Positions 1 through 8,057 of a DNA stretch of 64,000 nt are shown here, piece after piece. This stretch comes from CAWAHD01 sp963781785 (lineage in GTDB: Bacteria; Planctomycetota; Planctomycetia; Isosphaerales; Isosphaeraceae): positions 2,604,001 to 2,668,000 of the forward strand of contig CAWAHD010000002.1 of NCBI GenBank assembly GCA_963781785.1, read 5' to 3'. Both the position numbers and the translations under genes were made by a program. How positions within the stretch are numbered: the stretch's first letter is position 1; each line of letters opens with the position of its first letter. The notes under the pieces are model-generated. The model ran no database searches, had not been told where the DNA came from, and saw only the letters and a program-made list of their open reading frames with translations.

Positions 1-600
1 CTACGTGTCCTGCTCGTACTCGGTCACTTTCTCCTGGATTCGCCGGATCACGCGGCTGCGCGCGGCGTAAATCGCTCCTGGGTTTTTCGCGAGTTCCTCG
101 GCCACGACCTCGACCGAGCGTCCCTCAACAGCGGTCAGCCAGAACGCGTCCCACACGGCCAGATGGAACTCCTTGCGAACCTGCCGCGCGGCCCAGCGGA
201 ACACTTCACGCCGGTGCTCGAGCCGTATCAGGTCGGAATCGGGGCCAGTGCGCGACTCCTGTTGATTCAACACCGCCAGGAGCGCCGAGTCGCCTGAGCC
301 GCGGTCTGGCCTTCCGCGAGTCAGAGCATTGAGAATTCCGTTGTGAGCCACCCGATTGAGCCAAGTGCGGAACCTCGCCCGCTCCGGATCGTGTTCCCGC
401 TCTAGCACGGCTTTGGCGATCGCTAACAGAATCTCTTGAGCGACATCATCCGCATCCGCTTCTTGCATTCCCTTTTGGCGAGCCAGCCGCACGATGACCG
501 GCCGATAGATCTCGACGAACTCATGCCACGCCGCCTGATCCGCGGGATCGCGGACGCGGATCAGCAAGCTTGGTCGCGTGTCCGGCGTTGAGTCCATCAT
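1..600 (-). CDS. ECF-type RNA polymerase sigma factor
   Basis: The product is 199 residues, the normal size for an ECF sigma factor. Residues 20-95 look like region 2: an aromatic-rich helix (AWHEFVEIYRPVIVRLA), then DADDVAQEILLAIAKAV, and FRTWLNRVAHNGILNAL in the promoter-melting position. Residues 145-190 form the region 4 helix-turn-helix with a short EGRSVEVVAEEL recognition segment. The family directs core RNA polymerase to specific promoters. In planctomycetes such genes usually sit beside a kinase or other signalling gene, here possibly beyond the left edge. The stop codon is at the first base of the window, so the gene is complete. Two consecutive ATGs begin it and either could be the start. 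The target regulon is unknown. Confidence 0.9.
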   Translation of the reverse strand: MMDSTPDTRPSLLIRVRDPADQAAWHEFVEIYRPVIVRLARQKGMQEADADDVAQEILLAIAKAVLEREHDPERARFRTWLNRVAHNGILNALTRGRPDRGSGDSALLAVLNQQESRTGPDSDLIRLEHRREVFRWAARQVRKEFHLAVWDAFWLTAVEGRSVEVVAEELAKNPGAIYAARSRVIRRIQEKVTEYEQDT

Positions 601-884
601 GTTCGTCTTCTCTATCCTTTATATACACAGGTGCGGTCAGTCTCTGACATCCGCGGCGATCTCCTGTTGAAGTTTGGCCGATAACCTCCGGAATCAGCTC
701 GCCGCAAATCATTTCAACGAGCCGTTCGTGTCTCACGTCGTGGCGGCGCGATTTGAACCCAAGAAACTACTGGCTCCCCGAGATGAGGAGTTAGCTTTCT
801 CTCTCCGAAAATATCGTTTCGGGTCGTCGGATCAAACGGTATGATATTCCGAGACTTAGCTCGACCTGGTCTGTAGATCGACCC

Positions 885-1124
885 ATGCCTTGTGACGATC
901 CGGGTTCGATCACGCGCTGGATCGCCGCCCTCAAGGCGGGCCAGGCGGCGGCCGTGCAACCGCTCGGAGAGCACGACTTATCCCGCGTCGTCGAGCTGGC
1001 CCAGGTGAAGCTCCGCTCGGTGCGGTGCAGGGACGACGGCGACGAGGAGGAGACCGCGCTGAGCGCCTTTGACTGCCTGTGAGCAGGGATGGCCCAGGGC
1101 GGGTTTCCTTCATGCCATGGCTGA
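885..1124 (+). pseudogene. Decayed ECF sigma factor, N-terminal remnant
   Basis: An ATG at 885 opens 65 residues matching the N-terminus of the planctomycete ECF subtype that begins GSITRWIAALKAG and continues through LSRVVELAQVKLRSV to EETALSAFD. A TGA at 1080 ends it, but the same frame remains readable after the stop as AGMAQGGFPSCHG up to 1124, which fits the next conserved stretch of that family. The rest of the sigma factor (about 120 residues including region 4) is missing. The gene therefore suffered both an in-frame stop and a large deletion that brought it next to the kinase gene. Its TGA overlaps a GTG in the kinase frame (GTGA, 1079-1082), which may be fortuitous. Confidence 0.75.
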
Positions 1125-1150
1125 GCGCCCCGCGGGGCAGGAGCATCTCT

Positions 1151-3155
1151 TTGGACACGCCGGAACCACGCGACGCCAGCCGCCTCGACGACGCGGCCTG
1201 CCGCCGCTTCGAGGCCGACTGGCGTGACGGCAAGCAACCGCGCGTGGACGAGTTCCTGGCCGACGTCCCCGTCGAAGGTCGCCCGGCGCTGCGGGTCAAG
1301 CTCGAGGCACTCGTTTGCGAGTTGCGGCAGGACGCCGGGACTCGCCAGACCGCGGCAACCGCCGCAGTGTCCACCGAGGCCGCGACCACCCCACCGAGGG
1401 CGTCTGACACTGTCGATTTCGAGGGCAACCGACCGCGCATCGACGACGCGGAAACCCTGGCTCCCACCGATACCGGCCCGACCACGGCAAGCGACGCCCT
1501 GACCGGCAGGGTGCCGGACCTGGGCCCAGAGTTCCGGCTTCTTCTCGCGGCGCTCGCGCCGCCGCGGGAGCCGGGGGAACTCGGCTGGCTCGGGCCGTAC
1601 AGGGTGCTCGATGTCCTCGGGGCCGGGGGCATGGGGGTTGTCTTCCGCGCCGAGGACGCGCAGCTCCACCGTGAGATCGCGCTCAAGACGATCCGCCCGG
1701 AGCTGGCGGTCGCCCCCGAGAACCTCACGCGATTCTTCCGCGAGGCGCGGGCAACGGCCGCCCTTCAGCACGACCACATCGTACCGATCTACCAGGTCAG
1801 CGAGGAACGCGGCGTGCCGTTCCTCGCTATGCCTTTGCTCCGTGGCAAGACGCTGGAAGACCGCCTCGCCGAGAAGCCCCGGCTGCCTCTGGCCGAGATC
1901 CTGCGAATCGGCGGGCAGGCCGCAGAGGGGCTGGCTGCACGCGCACGGAATTGGCCTGGTCCACCGGGACATCAAGCCGGCGAATATGTGGCTCGAGGCG
2001 CCAACTGGGCGGGTCAAGCTCCTGGATTTCGGGCTCGTGCGCTCCGCCAGCGACGAATCGGGTGTCACGCGGTCGGGCACGATCGTCGGCACGGCGGCCT
2101 ACATGTCGCCGGAGCAGACCCGCGGGGCCACCGTCGACCACCGCAGCGATCTGTTCAGCCTCGGCTGCGTCCTCTACCGCCTCGCCACGAACCGGCCGCC
2201 GTTTGCGGGGTCCGACCCGATCTCGACGCTCGTGGCCGTGGCATCGGCGCACCCGAGCCCGCCCTGCGAGGTCGATCGTTCGGTCCCGATGGAACTCTCA
2301 TTGCTCATCATGAAACTCCTGGAGAAAGACCCGGACCACCGTCCGGCGTCGGCCCGCGCGGTGGCCGATGCTCTGGCGTCGATCGAGGGGACCTCGTCTC
2401 CGGCCGCGGCCCCTCGTGCAGCCGCGGCGCCACGAGCCCGGACCGTGGCCAGACCCACACTCGCGCAGCCGCCTGCGCCGGCGCGCACACTGTCCCAGTC
2501 CCAGCCGCGCCCGAAGATGTCGGGATGTCTGAAGGCCTTCGCCGGATGCGGGGTCTTGACCCTCGCCTTCATCACACTTTTCGTGGCCGGCATCGTCATG
2601 CTGGTGTGGAAGGGGCTTCCGAAGGTGATTAATGCTGTCACCGAAGAGTCGAAGCGGCAGAATGCCTGGGCCGAAGTTGCCCGCGTCTGGAAACCCCCGC
2701 CGGCCGACGCCGGGCCCGACCGCCTCTTCCCCGCCGTCGTCGCGGGCGTCCGCCTCGACCATCACGACACCGATGTCGATCTCCGCGACCTGGGTATCGA
2801 CATCCCCGGCAAGCACGCGGTCTACGGCCAGGGAGCGACGGCCGTCGAGATCTTTGTCTTTCGCGCGACCGCTCTCGAGAAGGAGGCCCTGTACAAGCGA
2901 GCGATCGAGGGTCCCAAGGCAGGCGGGACGTCGCCTCCCAGTCAAGTAAACGTCAACTGGCAGAACTACCGCGTGGTCCACGGGACGGCGCAGGACCAAA
3001 TGCTCTGGTACCAGATGAGCCCGCCCGACCAGAAGGGCGTCTTGTGGTGGGATAAAGGCTGGCTGTTTCTGGCCCGCTCGATCGGTGGCGACGACCCCCA
3101 GCCGTTCCTGCGCCAGTACCTGGCCGCCTCGAGCGGCGGCGAGCCCCCGAAGTGA
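1151..3155 (+). CDS. Membrane serine/threonine protein kinase, frameshifted
   Basis: This is a Hanks-type kinase. The first part carries a planctomycete N-terminal leader (RLDDAACRRFEADWRDGK), the glycine loop LGAGGMGVVFRAED and the ATP lysine in ALKTIRP. Near 1935-1945 the frame changes by one base, and the second part continues with the catalytic loop VHRDIKPANMW, the DFG motif (LLDFGLV), the APE-like YMSPEQ and the C-lobe. An Ala/Pro linker leads to one transmembrane helix (GVLTLAFITLFVAGIVMLVW) and an extracytoplasmic domain of about 180 residues that I do not recognise. The TTG at 1151 is chosen as start because homologous leaders begin close to DTPEPRD; a GTG at 1079 is the alternative. 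The upstream ECF remnant suggests a former sigma-kinase pair. The frameshift inside the catalytic core would inactivate the kinase unless it is a sequencing error. Confidence 0.75.
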
Positions 3156-3256
3156 CGCACCGCACTCGCGGCCGACGCTCACGTTGATCTGGGGCGGGTC
3201 AGAAACCGATGTCGACCGTCAGGTTGAAGGGACCGGCACGTTTTCGGTTGCGGAGT

Positions 3257-3781
3257 CTACATCGATAGGTAAACTACGTTCTCGAGCCGGTCGTCGCCGA
3301 AGGCATCTGAGTGGCTCAAGTGGCCGTCGTACGGTCCGACTTTGTTCACCGTTCGTCCTTCCTTGAAGACAATTTGCAGGCCATGCTCCGGCTCCCAGTC
3401 GCAGTTGCATTCGAGCGAGATATAAACACCCTTATCCCGGTAGACGCGACGGGAGACAATGGGCTCATCGTTCAGTCGGACGTGCTTCCAAAGGTCCGCA
3501 CGATCGATCGCAACGTACTCGTCATCCCCTGGACTCCAATGTGAGTTCATATCCTCGTAGTATTGGTACACGTAAGGCTCCGCCTCGCTGAGCAAGTCAC
3601 GCTCCGCGGAGAGGAAGTTCGTGATGGCCGCGTGGAAGTCTTCTTGATTCGGATCTTCATCGTAGCCTGCGACGACGATGCGGCATATCCGCCCTCCAAG
3701 GGCGTGGATCGGCATCGGTTCGCTGCAATACCAGCCGAACTGGTCGTCCAGAATCACTGCGCCGAGTCTCGGGATCTCCAT
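3257..3781 (-). CDS. Uncharacterised DUF6985-like protein
   Basis: The product is about 174 acidic residues with no signal peptide or membrane segment. The C-terminal half has the pattern VYISLECNCDWEPEHGLQIVFKEGR followed by a short repeat-like segment, which resembles the DUF6985 family from memory; this needs a profile search. Similar small acidic proteins often act as immunity or partner proteins in polymorphic-toxin neighbourhoods, but no toxin is visible here. The start at 3781 (MEIPRLGAVIL) is preferred over one 11 residues upstream because conserved-looking sequence begins there. It lies downstream of, and in the same direction as, the two genes at 3879-5428. Confidence 0.6.
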   Translation of the reverse strand: MEIPRLGAVILDDQFGWYCSEPMPIHALGGRICRIVVAGYDEDPNQEDFHAAITNFLSAERDLLSEAEPYVYQYYEDMNSHWSPGDDEYVAIDRADLWKHVRLNDEPIVSRRVYRDKGVYISLECNCDWEPEHGLQIVFKEGRTVNKVGPYDGHLSHSDAFGDDRLENVVYLSM

Positions 3782-3878
3782 CGCGATGCACCCTTCTGCC
3801 CAACGCTCGGCCAAGCTGCCGGTGCCGCCTGGAAGGACGCTCTCGCTCGGAAAACCAGGATGGCGGCCCCGATCCGCT

Positions 3879-4688
3879 TCAGCCGCTCGTCAACGTGCCC
3901 TCCGCAGTCAAGTCGCCGAGCTTGAAAGCATGGGACGCAAACGCCAGTTGCGGGGCGTAGCCGGAAGGATGCTTGGAGTCGAGCCCGCGTTCGGCATAAC
4001 GCTCGAAATCGCGCCGATAGGCTCGAACAAGGTCCGGTCGCCTCCTCAGAAAACTCGCCGTGGCGAGCCGCGCCGTTTTGGGATCGGCAAAACACATCAG
4101 AAATTCGACGACGCGATCAATCGTCATCGCTGGCAGGTCTTCTGTGACGAGTCGCTCGAACAACGACGGGAGATCCTCGAACCTCGCGAAATAAGGCACG
4201 GCCAACTCCTCGATTCCCGCAATTGCATCGCGGATCACCTCATCTCGCTTGAGGGGCTCAGCCAGGTTCCAATCGAGCCAGCAATGATCCGCCTGGAGAT
4301 TGCCGATTTGCCCCCCGGCAACAGCGTCAGAGGGGTGCAGGAGCGGTTGCGATTCACGCCACTGCTTGATTTTTGAAGACCGAACCATACCGTGAATCCA
4401 GAGGCCAACTCGCTCTCCGGCCACGTTGTGCTGATCGGACTGAAACATGATCTCAAACGTGAAATCCCCCGATTTCCGGCGGGCATGTGGTCCGCTTTTC
4501 GAGTACTTGAAGCCATACGACTCTTCAAGGTACGAGCCGATCGACGCACATGCGGCCAGGTAGACATCGCGCGGCGATTCCTGGCCCGGTGGAGTTCCGG
4601 CGAAGCGCGCCTGGGCAGCGCGGCGCTTTCGGTACGCCAGGTCCGAAATGAGGTCCCGAAGCGAGCGGGTTTCTTTTTGCGTTGCCAT
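3879..4688 (-). CDS. Uncharacterised protein with DUF4304-like N-terminal part
   Basis: The ATG at 4688 gives about 269 residues. The segment SYLEESYGFKYSKSGPHAR, then GDFTFEIMFQSDQHN and VGLWIHGMVRSS, resembles DUF4304-type proteins, small uncharacterised proteins often found in immunity-like clusters. The C-terminal half is helical (PYFARFEDLPSLFERLV, VVEFLMCFADPKTARLATASFLRRRPDLVRAYRRDFERYAERG). No signal peptide, membrane helix or catalytic motif is visible. It is followed on the same strand by the gene ending at 3257, so the two may be co-transcribed. The family assignment is tentative and the function unknown. Confidence 0.6.
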   Translation of the reverse strand: MATQKETRSLRDLISDLAYRKRRAAQARFAGTPPGQESPRDVYLAACASIGSYLEESYGFKYSKSGPHARRKSGDFTFEIMFQSDQHNVAGERVGLWIHGMVRSSKIKQWRESQPLLHPSDAVAGGQIGNLQADHCWLDWNLAEPLKRDEVIRDAIAGIEELAVPYFARFEDLPSLFERLVTEDLPAMTIDRVVEFLMCFADPKTARLATASFLRRRPDLVRAYRRDFERYAERGLDSKHPSGYAPQLAFASHAFKLGDLTAEGTLTSG

Positions 4689-4813
4689 GGGAGTCTTACC
4701 TGGGTGCATAACGCCCAAGCTCACCTGCCGCGGCCCTCTGGTTGGGCAGTGAACCCAGTATAGCGACGCGGCGGGCAGGGGTCACCTAGAGCGCCGTCCG
4801 CTAGAGCCGGTTG

Positions 4814-5428
4814 TCAGGCGGTCCCCCCCTGGGATTGCAGCTCGTATTGCACCGGGCTTTGGATCATCTCTTTGAGGGCGTAACCAGCCTGGGCCAACCT
4901 CATCGCCTCTGGCAACACCGGGCGACCGGGAACCTTGCCCACCGCGAGCCGCTTGCGGATATGATACTGGATCCGGTTGGAGATCGTCTTGAACGCCTCC
5001 CAGTCGACCCCGGCACACCCCCGCCTCTCCGCCCACACGCTGTTCTGATGGCCGAAGTGCGACTTGGTAATGACCTGTCCGCAGACGCCTCCCAGGTAGA
5101 GTAACATCAACGCTTCTCCTTCGATCTTATGCCGGAAGGTCGCGCCGCCGCATTTCGCCGGATCCAGGGCGAACCGCACGATGGTCGGTTCGCACAGGGC
5201 AGACGGCGACGAGAGTACCAAGCAGACCGCGTACCCGTGGCCGTGAGGGTCCAAGCCGATCGGGAACGCAGAGGCCAGTTCGTCCACAGACCGGAATTCT
5301 CGCAGGTCCGCCTCGAATTCTGAGTACGACTCGAACACCCGGACATCGGTCGACGCGAACAGGAAGTCGAAGAGCGCCCGCTGGTCGGTCCCGGCAGCGA
5401 AGAAGTCGAGCTTGACCGCCTTGACCAT
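4814..5428 (-). CDS. Hypothetical protein, 204 residues
   Basis: This is a soluble protein starting MVKAVKLDFFAAGTDQ, with a balanced composition and no internal stops. Conserved-looking blocks are the N-terminal strand-helix (ALFDFLFASTDVRVFESYS), a middle GHGYAVCLVLSSPSA segment and the C-terminal helix WEAFKTISNRIQYHIRKRL. I do not recognise the family. The lack of frameshifts and the codon-position GC bias fit a real gene. It precedes the two small genes at 3257-4688 on the same strand, with 125 bases to the next gene, so the three may form a loose cluster. Confidence 0.6.
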   Translation of the reverse strand: MVKAVKLDFFAAGTDQRALFDFLFASTDVRVFESYSEFEADLREFRSVDELASAFPIGLDPHGHGYAVCLVLSSPSALCEPTIVRFALDPAKCGGATFRHKIEGEALMLLYLGGVCGQVITKSHFGHQNSVWAERRGCAGVDWEAFKTISNRIQYHIRKRLAVGKVPGRPVLPEAMRLAQAGYALKEMIQSPVQYELQSQGGTA

Positions 5429-5465
5429 CTTACGTTCCTCCGCCGCCTAACTTGCATCGGACAGA

Positions 5466-5494
5466 ATTCAATCCGCCGAATCCGGCGATTGAAT
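5466..5494. repeat. Imperfect inverted repeat (hairpin)
   Basis: The arms attcaatccgccg and cggcgattgaat pair over 12 bases with one bulged C and a 4-base loop. There is no adjacent T-run, so it is not a canonical intrinsic terminator. It lies between the SDR gene end (5652) and the start of the gene at 5428, both on the minus strand, so it could serve as a weak terminator or an operator-like site. Confidence 0.45.
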
Positions 5495-5651
5495 CCGGTT
5501 AGATCGCTTTCGATTCAGCTAAATCGGAAACGTGCCATGTGCACACTGGACCGACCATCTACCCGAGAACCTTAGTCATGGGCTCGAACGATCGCAACGA
5601 GTAAAAGCAAGGTGCTCATCGACCACCCTCGCCTGTTATCGCGTCCACGAC

Positions 5652-6365
5652 CTACCAGCGGCCCGCGTGGGCTCCGCCATCGACATGCAGGATCTCTCCT
5701 GTCACGAAGGCGGCCGTCTCAAGATAGAGTACGGCATCGACGACTTCCTGAATCTCGCCCACGCGATGCATGGGAGCGAGGCCGGCGAGAAAAGCGTGGC
5801 TCTCGGGCGTGTGCATGGGGGTCTGGATCACTCCCGGCGCCACTGCGTTCACTCGCACGCCCTTGTCGGCAAATTCAATCGCCAGGGAGCGGGTGACGGC
5901 ATTGAGCCCACCCTTGGTCAACGCGGCGAGGGCCGCCGGTACGCCCTTGATCGGTTGCTCCGCCAGCGTGGCCGTGATGTTGACGATGTGGCCCTTCTCC
6001 TGCTGAAGCATGCGCGCTGCCGCTTTTTGGGAGATAAAAAAGAAACCGGCCAGGTTCACGGATAGCACTGCCCTAAAGTCGTCGCCCGTGTAATTGACAA
6101 ACGGCTTGGGGATGAAAATGCCGGCGTTGTTGACAAGCGTGTCGATGCGACCGAAGCGGTCGATTGCGGCGCCGACCAGGCGCTCGGCGGTCTGCGGATC
6201 GGCCGCATCACCGGTAATTGCGATCACGTTGGGAAGGCCGCTTGGCTTGATCGTCCGCGAGTTGGCCACGACGCCATAGCCGCGCTCGGCGAACGCTTGC
6301 ACGAGCGCAGCACCGATGCCTTGCGATGCGCCGGTGATGATCGCGGTTTTCTGTTGTTCGCTCAT
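5652..6365 (-). CDS. SDR-family oxidoreductase lacking the usual Ser/Tyr
   Basis: This is a short-chain dehydrogenase/reductase fold protein of about 237 residues. The cofactor motif TGASQGIG is at the N-terminus, NNAG follows in the middle, and PG-VIQTPMH and a C-terminal GEILHVDGG complete the family pattern. In the catalytic region the canonical Ser is replaced (NITATLAEQP) and the YxxxK tyrosine is missing (VPAALAALTKGG), although the lysine is kept. From memory this is typical of one proteobacterial-like SDR subfamily and is not a local mutation. The ATG at 6365 is chosen because TAIITGAS follows at once; the frame extends upstream without conserved sequence. It lies 112 bases downstream of the DUF1348 gene on the same strand, and the two often travel together. 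Confidence 0.88.
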   Translation of the reverse strand: MSEQQKTAIITGASQGIGAALVQAFAERGYGVVANSRTIKPSGLPNVIAITGDAADPQTAERLVGAAIDRFGRIDTLVNNAGIFIPKPFVNYTGDDFRAVLSVNLAGFFFISQKAAARMLQQEKGHIVNITATLAEQPIKGVPAALAALTKGGLNAVTRSLAIEFADKGVRVNAVAPGVIQTPMHTPESHAFLAGLAPMHRVGEIQEVVDAVLYLETAAFVTGEILHVDGGAHAGRW

Positions 6366-6477
6366 GATTTCTCCCAACCGTAGAAAGCCGAAGATCGGGT
6401 CAATAGGATTGTCGCGAAATCGCCTGCTCGCAAGCGATCCTGTTTTTGTTTCGATGCAGCTTCGTCGCGATCCCTTG

Positions 6478-6969
6478 TTACTGGACGTCGGTGATGCCTG
6501 GATGGTCCGCAGGCCGGGGGCCGGGAGCCGGCCAGAAGAACTTGCGGGCAGTTTCGACGATCGGCACATCGTTGATGCTGGCCTCGCGCCGTTGCATCAG
6601 TCCACGCTCGTCGAACTCCCACAGTTCGTTGCCATAGCTGCGATGCCAGCGGCCGCCCTCGTCGTGCCACTCGTACTGGAACCGGACCGCAATCCGATTC
6701 TCGGTGAAAGCCCAGAGGGCTTTGGCCAGGCGATAATCGAGTTCGCGCATCCACTTGCCTGAGAGAAACCGGCGAATCTGATCGCGCCCCAAAATAAACT
6801 CGCTCCGATTCCGCCACACCGAATCCTCCGTATAGCCCAATGCCACGCGATCGGGATCGCGAGAGTTCCAGGCATTCTCGGCAAGCCGAACCTTCTGAGT
6901 CGCCGTCTCGAAGCTGAACGGCGGCGCGATGACCGTTTGCGGTTCTTGTATGTGCAGCTCATTGACCAT
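6478..6969 (-). CDS. DUF1348 / NTF2-like family protein
   Basis: About 163 residues starting at the ATG at 6969. The sequence shows the DUF1348 signature: FSFETATQKVRLAENAWNS, then YTEDSVWRNRSEFILGRDQIR, WHDEGGRWHRSYGNELWEF and ASINDVPI. The family has a cone-shaped NTF2-like fold and its biochemical role is not established. It is followed by the SDR gene at 5652-6365 in a likely two-gene unit. The tail of a sigma54-dependent regulator lies divergently just upstream (6985-7164), which suggests the pair once belonged to a regulated catabolic cassette. Confidence 0.88.
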   Translation of the reverse strand: MVNELHIQEPQTVIAPPFSFETATQKVRLAENAWNSRDPDRVALGYTEDSVWRNRSEFILGRDQIRRFLSGKWMRELDYRLAKALWAFTENRIAVRFQYEWHDEGGRWHRSYGNELWEFDERGLMQRREASINDVPIVETARKFFWPAPGPRPADHPGITDVQ

Positions 6970-6984
6970 GATGGACTCCCATGA

Positions 6985-7164
6985 TGTTCGATCGGAGTGA
7001 CCGCCGCGGAGGTGCGTCAGTTCGAGGCGAACAACATCCGAGCGGCCCTTGCATCCTACCACGGAAAGATCTACGGCACTGACGGAGCCGCAGCCCGGCT
7101 TGGCATGAAGCCGACGACGTTGGCATCGCGAATCAAAGCCCTCAGGATCAGACATGAGGAATAG
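6985..7164 (+). pseudogene. C-terminal Fis-type HTH remnant of a sigma54-dependent activator
   Basis: Reading from about 6985 to the TAG at 7162-7164 gives about 59 residues ending in NNIRAALASYHGKIYG, TDGAAARLGMKPTTLASRIK and ALRIRHEE. This is the Fis-type helix-turn-helix that ends NtrC/FhlA-class enhancer-binding proteins. The AAA+ domain and everything upstream are absent; the sequence before it is the promoter region of the divergent DUF1348 gene. It is therefore a truncated remnant. A complete regulator probably once controlled the SDR/DUF1348 pair. Confidence 0.65.
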
Positions 7165-7219
7165 GCGACGGCGGCAACCAATCAAGGCAACGCCATTTTT
7201 TCGGAGTCACTTCCGGCCA

Positions 7220-7526
7220 TCACCCGTTCGGGTCATCGATGAAAGTATCGACGGCGAGGACTTCGTAATAAATAAACCCGACCGCTTCAAGACAGGCTCT
7301 TGCCGCGGCAAAGTCAGAACGTTGGATCGGGATATCGACGTCGCGCGTATTGCGGACGGCGTCCTCGTCAACCCGGGCGACCCACTCGGCTACGGCGTTG
7401 CCACCGCGTAACGGACGCCGGCGGCGTCGAGAGCGCGGGTTGCCCTGTGTGTTGCCGCTCCTTGAGCTTTTCCGCTGTTATGAGCGCCCTTTCCCAACTG
7501 ACGGGCTCGACAGTTGCATCTGCCAT
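7220..7526 (-). pseudogene. Decayed nucleotidyltransferase-like protein
   Basis: Three frames must be joined. The ATG at 7526 opens MADATVEPVSWERALITAEK; a shifted frame gives ATRALDAAGVRYAV; a third gives GGNAVAEWVARVDEDAVRN, TRDVDIPIQRSDFAAARACL and EAVGFIYYEVLAVDTFIDD, ending at the TGA at 7220-7222. The GGNAVAEWV plus TRDVD pattern matches a family of small nucleotidyltransferase-fold proteins common in planctomycetes. At least two frameshifts and the early stop mark it as a remnant. It belongs to a run of gene debris between 6985 and 7970. Confidence 0.55.
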
Positions 7527-7736
7527 GACAAACGCTCCTTGTGACTTCTTCCATCGTAACCACAAAACACGAGGTCTGGCGACTCGCACTCCGCGGAGCG
7601 GGGCAGGAAGCGGATAGGGGCCGGATTTCACCAATGACGAGCTGACAAAAGCCGGGCGAATGGTTCAAAAACGACGGCGACTTCGGGGCGCCCGGATTGG
7701 AATCCACGACGTCACGGGCCAGATTCGCGCGTCGGA

Positions 7737-7970
7737 TCAGGGCTGCCTGACTCCGGCCGCGCCGATATAGCCGGCAATGTAATCGTTCATGATCATCGGT
7801 GGCGGGAAGGCGGGCCGATCTGGCGTCCCTCCCTCTATAGTGAACCCGCTTGAACAGAGAGCCTCCATGTCAAAACCGCCGCGGTGCGCCCAGGGGCCGT
7901 CATACGAGTAGCAGCGCCCTGAGGCATAGATGATCCCCGGTCAACGCGCGGCCAATTCCTGAGGTGAAAA
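7737..7970 (-). pseudogene. Fragment of CaiB/BaiF-family CoA-transferase
   Basis: On the minus strand the sequence reads FSPQELAAR, a TGA, then PGIIYASGRCYSYDGPWAH, RRGFDMEALCSSG with minor variation, and PMIMNDYIAGYIGAAG before a stop at 7737-7739. PGIIYxSxxCYxxDGPWAxRxG and DYxxGYxAAxG are hallmark stretches of CaiB/BaiF CoA-transferases. Both ends and most of the roughly 400-residue protein are gone, and there is an in-frame stop, so this is a dead fragment. It adjoins the 3' end of the decarboxylase gene at 8058. Confidence 0.65.
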
Positions 7971-8057
7971 ACCTAGCCATAGACCTTCAGACGTAAGGGT
8001 GACGTTCTCAGGATTGCTTCAGGCCAGCGGGCGAGTTCGCGCAAGATCCCTCGCGCT

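Noticed and set aside
735..790. tRNA-like T-loop (gatttgaaccc) on the minus strand
   Set aside because: The flanking bases do not form a five-base T-stem, and no anticodon or acceptor stem is present.
791..2092. A 433-codon open frame on the minus strand
   Set aside because: It is antisense to the kinase, has biased Arg/Gly/Pro composition and no motif; long shadow frames are expected in high-GC DNA.
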